DNA from: an uncultured bacterium
Lineage (GTDB): Bacteria; Bacillota; Clostridia; Lachnospirales; Anaerotignaceae
Length of the DNA stretch: 9,574 nucleotides
Assembly (NCBI GenBank): GCA_905214825.1
Contig: CAJMNV010000075.1
Span: 1 to 9,574 of the forward strand
Direction: 5' to 3'
Below are positions 5,990 through 9,574 of this stretch, in pieces. The position numbers and the translations under genes were made by a program. Positions within the stretch are counted from its first letter, which is position 1. Each line of letters starts with the position of its first letter. The notes under the pieces were generated by a model that saw only the letters and a program-made list of their open reading frames with translations, did no database searches and was not told where the DNA came from.

Positions 5990-7444
5990 ATGGAAGGTAG
6001 AGAATTGGCACTGTTAACGGATTTATATCAATTAACCATGATGCAGGGCTATTTTGAAACAGGTTCACACAAAAGACAAGTGGTATTTGATTTGTTTTAC
6101 AGAAAAAATCCCAGCGGCAACGGTTATGCCATTGCGGCAGGATTGCAACAAGCCATGGAATATCTGCAAAACCTGCATTTCACGAAAGAAGATATTGCAT
6201 ATGTGGAAAGTCTGCATCTATTTCGGGAAGATTTTATCGACTACTTGAGAACATTTCGTTTTACAGGCACGGTTTATGCCATTCCTGAAGGTACTGTTGT
6301 ATTCCCACAAGAGCCGCTGATGCGTGTACAAGCCCCCATTGCAGAGGCACAGCTCATCGAAACGGCATTACTGAACATCATCAATCACCAGAGCTTGATT
6401 GCTACAAAAGCGGCAAGGGTGGTTTGGGCAGCACAAGGCGACCCTGTGTTGGAGTTTGGTCTGCGTCGTGCACAAGGTGCAGATGCGGGTATATTCGGAG
6501 CAAGAGCCGCAGTGATTGGCGGTTGCAGTGCCACAAGCAATGTATTGACAGGCAAATTGTTTGATGTACCTGTAAAAGGAACACATGCACACAGCTGGGT
6601 AATGAGTTTTGCAGATGAATTAACTGCTTTTCGGGAATATGCCCGTTTGTTCCCTGATGCATGTATCCTTTTGGTAGACACCTACAACACATTGGAATCT
6701 GGCGTACCCAATGCCATAAAAGTATTCCAAGAAATGAAACAAAACGGTATTCCTTTGCGAAATTATGGCATCCGTTTGGATAGCGGCGACTTAGCATATT
6801 TGTCCAAAAAAGCAAAAGAAATGTTAGATGCGGCAGGATTTTCTGATGCTGTCATTAGTGCTTCCAGTGATTTGGACGAAAACCTCATCGCCAGCTTGAA
6901 ATTGCAAGGGGCAAAAATCAGCCTTTGGGGCGTTGGTACAAAATTGATTACTTGTGATGATTGTCCTGCATTTGGAGGCGTATACAAATTGGCGGCAGAA
7001 GAAGGCAATGATGGTAATTTTATCCCCAAAATCAAACTTTCCAACAACCCCGGAAAAGTTACCAATCCAGGTATCAAAAAAGTATTCCGTATTTACGACA
7101 AAATAACAGGTAAAATCAAAGCCGATTTGATTGCACTGGACAACGAAACCATAGACGAAAATGAAATATTGGAAATTCATGACAGCAATGCAAAATGGAA
7201 AAACATGCGTTTGATGGGCGGTACATATCGCATCAGGGAACTTTTGGTACCTATATTCCTAAATGGCAAACAGGTATATGAAAGCCCAAAAACCATGGAT
7301 ATTCAAGCATATTGCAACGAAGAAAAAGCATCTCTTTGGGACGAACATTTACGTTTAAACAATCCACATATTGTACCTGTGGATTTGTCCGAAAAACTCA
7401 TGGATTTGAAAACAAAACTCATTGATGAAATGAGCAAACCTTAA
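5990..7444 (+). CDS. pncB: Nicotinate phosphoribosyltransferase
   Basis: This 484-residue cytoplasmic enzyme makes nicotinate mononucleotide from nicotinic acid and PRPP with ATP hydrolysis, the entry step of NAD salvage (Preiss-Handler route). The N-terminal LLTDLYQLTMMQGYF (8-22) is the family signature. Other landmarks are FDLFYRKNP (33-41), EFGLRRAQG (155-163), GTHAHSW (197-203, the loop holding the His expected to be phosphorylated), LVDTYNT (228-234), LDSGD (263-267) and GVGTKL (314-319) in the phosphate-binding part of the barrel. The length is typical of the bacterial and Gram-positive form and no key motif is missing. The start is supported by AAAGGAG (5977-5983), six bases upstream. 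Symbols vary (pncB or nadV-like names), but the GTHAHSW and LTDLYQLTM motifs favour nicotinate over nicotinamide as substrate. The gene is divergent from ileS and convergent with fbp, so it is a single-gene unit; control may act through the upstream palindrome. Confidence 0.96.
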   Translation: MEGRELALLTDLYQLTMMQGYFETGSHKRQVVFDLFYRKNPSGNGYAIAAGLQQAMEYLQNLHFTKEDIAYVESLHLFREDFIDYLRTFRFTGTVYAIPEGTVVFPQEPLMRVQAPIAEAQLIETALLNIINHQSLIATKAARVVWAAQGDPVLEFGLRRAQGADAGIFGARAAVIGGCSATSNVLTGKLFDVPVKGTHAHSWVMSFADELTAFREYARLFPDACILLVDTYNTLESGVPNAIKVFQEMKQNGIPLRNYGIRLDSGDLAYLSKKAKEMLDAAGFSDAVISASSDLDENLIASLKLQGAKISLWGVGTKLITCDDCPAFGGVYKLAAEEGNDGNFIPKIKLSNNPGKVTNPGIKKVFRIYDKITGKIKADLIALDNETIDENEILEIHDSNAKWKNMRLMGGTYRIRELLVPIFLNGKQVYESPKTMDIQAYCNEEKASLWDEHLRLNNPHIVPVDLSEKLMDLKTKLIDEMSKP

Positions 7445-7491
7445 ACATCAAAAAGGCGTATACATTGATGGTATACGCCTTTTTGATGTTT
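7443..7491. terminator. Shared bidirectional terminator of pncB and fbp
   Basis: A perfect 21-bp inverted repeat (7443-7463 and 7471-7491) surrounds a 7-base loop. Its core is GGCGTATAC / GTATACGCC, with an A5 run on one side and a T5 run on the other, so it can end transcripts arriving from either side. The arms overlap the last two bases of the pncB stop codon and two bases of the fbp stop codon. The two genes are only 45 bases apart. Confidence 0.93.
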
Positions 7492-9466
7492 ATTTTTCTT
7501 TTATCATACCATTTTGATATGCATACAACAATTTTTCCAATTCTGCAATGCTTTCTTGCAAATTTTTCCCAATGTCTGTATCTCTGACCAATATACGGTC
7601 TTGTGTATACTGCAATGCCACTGTGGAGGAGAGTATATCTTTTTCTTCTGCGATGGCAACTTCTGTGGACACAAACGGTTCATGGCTAACCAACACCATA
7701 CCATGAGAATTATAAATCAATGTATACCCTGCAATACCTGTCACTTTTTGATATGCTTTTGCAAAACCACCATCAATGACAAATAATTTGCCATTTGCTT
7801 TTATGGGGCTTTCTCCTTTTGACACTTTCACAGGCACATGCCCATTGATAATATGGGAAGTATCAGGGTCAAGCCCAAACGCTTCCAAAACATACCGACA
7901 AATATGTTCCTCATTTCGCAGACGATAATATGGATTTGTAACTTCTTTGTGTGTGGTTTTATCATCAATGAAATAGCGTTCAAATGTTGTCATTTTCTTT
8001 TTACCAAACAAAGGAGAGTCCTCCCCACACCACAAATACCACATGATGTCCATACATTCTCTTTTTGCCTGAGAATGTGGCTTATTGAAATATGCTTCTC
8101 TTGCAGTACGTTCCACAGCATCTAAGTATGCTTTGCCTTTGTAGTGTTTGCCACGGAATGTTACTGTTTTCAATGTACCATCTTCATTCATGGGAATACC
8201 GCCATGAAAAAGCAAATTGGAATTAAATATCGTATACATACTCCCTTTGCTGTAAAGCACACGAATATGTTCTTGCAATTTTTCGCTGTTTACAAAAGAA
8301 GATTTGACTTTATCCATGACTTCTTGTTCTTCGGGTGTCAATGCATAAGGGTCTTTTGGGTTAATGGTGGGAAAATGTATGTCATTCATTGCAAATTCTT
8401 TGCCCTCTATTAGAATCGTTCCTTTTTCAAAATTGATTTTATCCAACAACAAACGATTTTCCATATGGAATTCCGGGTGACGTTTGATAATTTGTGCTTC
8501 CATTTTCCATTGCAGTATGGAAATGGCTTTATGCATTTTTGCAATCAACTGAAAATCTTTATCACTCAATGCACCTTCTGTACCTTTGGGGGCAAATTGT
8601 GTACACGGGTCATCGCCATAACAATCCATGGCAAATGTTGCCAATGGAATTAAATTGATACCATAATCTTCTTCGATGGTATCCAAATTCGCATAACGTG
8701 TTTGTATACGCAACACATTACATATCAAAGCCTGACAACCTGCGGCAGCCCCCATCCAAGCAATGTCATGGTTTCCCCATTGTATATCCACAGAATGATA
8801 ATTTGCCAAAATATCCATAATACCTGCGGCATTTGGACCTCTATCATAAATATCCCCAATGATATGCAACGTGTCAATGGCAAGTCGTTGTATCAAATGG
8901 CACAATGCCGTAATAAAACGGTCTGCCTGCTCCAAATCAATGATTGTGCTGATGATTTCGCTGTAATACATTTCTTTATCACGGCTAACATTTTCCTCAT
9001 GCAACAATTCTTCCAATATGTAAGCAAACTCTTTTGGCAATGCTTTTCTAACTTTAGAGCGTGTATATTTTGATGCAACCACTTTGCAAATCGTCACCAA
9101 ACGATGCAATGTGATTTTATACCAATCTTGCAAATCTTCTTCCGTTTCTGCCATTTGTTCCAATTTTTGTTCTGGATAATAAATCAATGTTGCCAATGCT
9201 TTTTTTTCACTTTCTCTCAAACTTGTGCCAAAAATCGCACTAATATGATTTTTGATAACACCTGATGCATTACGCAACACATGGCTAAATGACTCCACTT
9301 CGCCATGTATATCCGAAACAAAATGTTCTGTACCTTTTGGTAAATTCAATATCGCTTTCAAATTCATAATTTCCGTTGCTGTACTGTTGATATTTTGATA
9401 CTGTTGTGACAACAGTTGTAAATACTTCATTTCTTCTTGTGTGAATACTTCTTTGCCTTGATACAT
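7490..9466 (-). CDS. fbp: Fructose-1,6-bisphosphatase, class III
   Basis: This 658-residue cytoplasmic phosphatase converts fructose 1,6-bisphosphate to fructose 6-phosphate, the committed step of gluconeogenesis. It belongs to class III, the Bacillota type (Bacillus subtilis Fbp family), unrelated in sequence to classes I and II. The metallophosphoesterase metal-binding motifs appear in order: DIHGE (52-56), GDIYDRGP (204-211), GNHDIAWMGA (231-240), LFHGG (419-423) and NGHVPVK (541-547). The roughly 150-residue insert between the first two motifs and the length near 650-670 are normal for the family. The start ATG at 9466 follows AGGTGG at a good distance, and the N-terminus (EEMKYLQLLSQQYQN) fits relatives. 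The gene has its own promoter and shares its terminator with the converging pncB. In B. subtilis this enzyme is activated by phosphoenolpyruvate; the same is likely here but is not visible in the sequence. Confidence 0.97.
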   Translation of the reverse strand: MYQGKEVFTQEEMKYLQLLSQQYQNINSTATEIMNLKAILNLPKGTEHFVSDIHGEVESFSHVLRNASGVIKNHISAIFGTSLRESEKKALATLIYYPEQKLEQMAETEEDLQDWYKITLHRLVTICKVVASKYTRSKVRKALPKEFAYILEELLHEENVSRDKEMYYSEIISTIIDLEQADRFITALCHLIQRLAIDTLHIIGDIYDRGPNAAGIMDILANYHSVDIQWGNHDIAWMGAAAGCQALICNVLRIQTRYANLDTIEEDYGINLIPLATFAMDCYGDDPCTQFAPKGTEGALSDKDFQLIAKMHKAISILQWKMEAQIIKRHPEFHMENRLLLDKINFEKGTILIEGKEFAMNDIHFPTINPKDPYALTPEEQEVMDKVKSSFVNSEKLQEHIRVLYSKGSMYTIFNSNLLFHGGIPMNEDGTLKTVTFRGKHYKGKAYLDAVERTAREAYFNKPHSQAKRECMDIMWYLWCGEDSPLFGKKKMTTFERYFIDDKTTHKEVTNPYYRLRNEEHICRYVLEAFGLDPDTSHIINGHVPVKVSKGESPIKANGKLFVIDGGFAKAYQKVTGIAGYTLIYNSHGMVLVSHEPFVSTEVAIAEEKDILSSTVALQYTQDRILVRDTDIGKNLQESIAELEKLLYAYQNGMIKEK

Positions 9467-9509
9467 GATACACCACCTATTTTTTGTTTAATTTTTACCA
9501 TATTTTATG

Positions 9510-9518
9510 ATTATAACA
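9510..9518 (-). promoter_or_regulatory. Extended -10 promoter of fbp
   Basis: On the minus strand TGT precedes a perfect TATAAT (TGnTATAAT). It lies about 45 bases upstream of the fbp ATG. No good -35 is seen at 16-18 bases. A start site near 9503 would leave a leader of about 37 nt with the AGGTGG ribosome binding site. Confidence 0.65.
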
Positions 9519-9541
9519 CACATTTTTTGAAAAATCTATAC

Positions 9542-9568
9542 TATGTGTGACATAAAATGTCCCACATA
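9542..9568. repeat. Near-perfect inverted repeat upstream of the fbp promoter
   Basis: The arms TATGTGTGACAT and ATGTCCCACATA match at 11 of 12 positions around an AAA centre. The repeat would lie at about -40 to -65 relative to the fbp start, a place where activators often bind. It is followed by A's, not T's, on the plus strand, and no T run follows on the minus strand, so it does not look like a simple terminator. It may be a regulator site or part of an element cut by the window edge. Confidence 0.45.
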
Positions 9569-9574
9569 AAAAAA

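Noticed and set aside
7514..9073. Plus-strand open frames opposite fbp
   Set aside because: They are shadows of the conserved FBPase reading frame, with no recognisable domains.
1..9574. CRISPR arrays, tRNA or rRNA genes, insertion sequences, phage or defence genes
   Set aside because: No regularly spaced repeats, cloverleaf sequences, transposase motifs or terminal repeats were seen. The window is made of single housekeeping genes.

Overview
The window looks like an ordinary chromosomal segment of a low-GC, Gram-positive anaerobe, probably a clostridium (class Clostridia). This is inferred from the AT-rich sequence, strong AGGAGG-type ribosome binding sites, Bacillota-type promoters (TATAAT and extended TGnTATAAT), a T-box leader on ileS, a long clostridial-type isoleucyl-tRNA synthetase, and a class III fructose-1,6-bisphosphatase, a family known mainly from Bacillota. 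No mobile element, CRISPR array, tRNA or rRNA was seen.

Layout: (1) The left edge carries the 5' part of a GNAT acetyltransferase gene on the minus strand, cut off by the window. (2) Divergent from it is a secreted trypsin/HtrA-like serine protease with an N-terminal copper-amine-oxidase-N-like domain and a C-terminal Fn3-like region, closed by a clear terminator. (3) Positions 1871-2243 hold no intact gene. A promoter, a ribosome binding site and an ATG are followed by a stop-riddled stretch that still encodes hydrophobic segments, so this is probably a decayed small membrane-protein gene. (4) ileS occupies most of 2308-5421 on the minus strand. It is preceded by a T-box riboswitch of about 320 nt with an AUC (Ile) specifier and a near-consensus promoter, and followed by a bidirectional terminator. 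(5) Divergent from ileS is a nicotinate phosphoribosyltransferase gene (pncB). The intergenic region holds a perfect 23-bp inverted repeat that may be an operator. (6) pncB converges on fbp (class III FBPase, minus strand). Both stop codons lie inside one long shared hairpin terminator. (7) Upstream of fbp, at the right edge, are an extended -10 promoter and another inverted repeat.

The genes do not form one pathway. They are single-gene transcription units for housekeeping work: tRNAIle charging with amino-acid-starvation control, NAD salvage from nicotinic acid, gluconeogenesis, envelope proteolysis and an unknown acetylation. I found no convincing new multi-gene system. The points worth a second look are the pseudogene, the operator-like palindromes, the protease architecture and the IleRS type.
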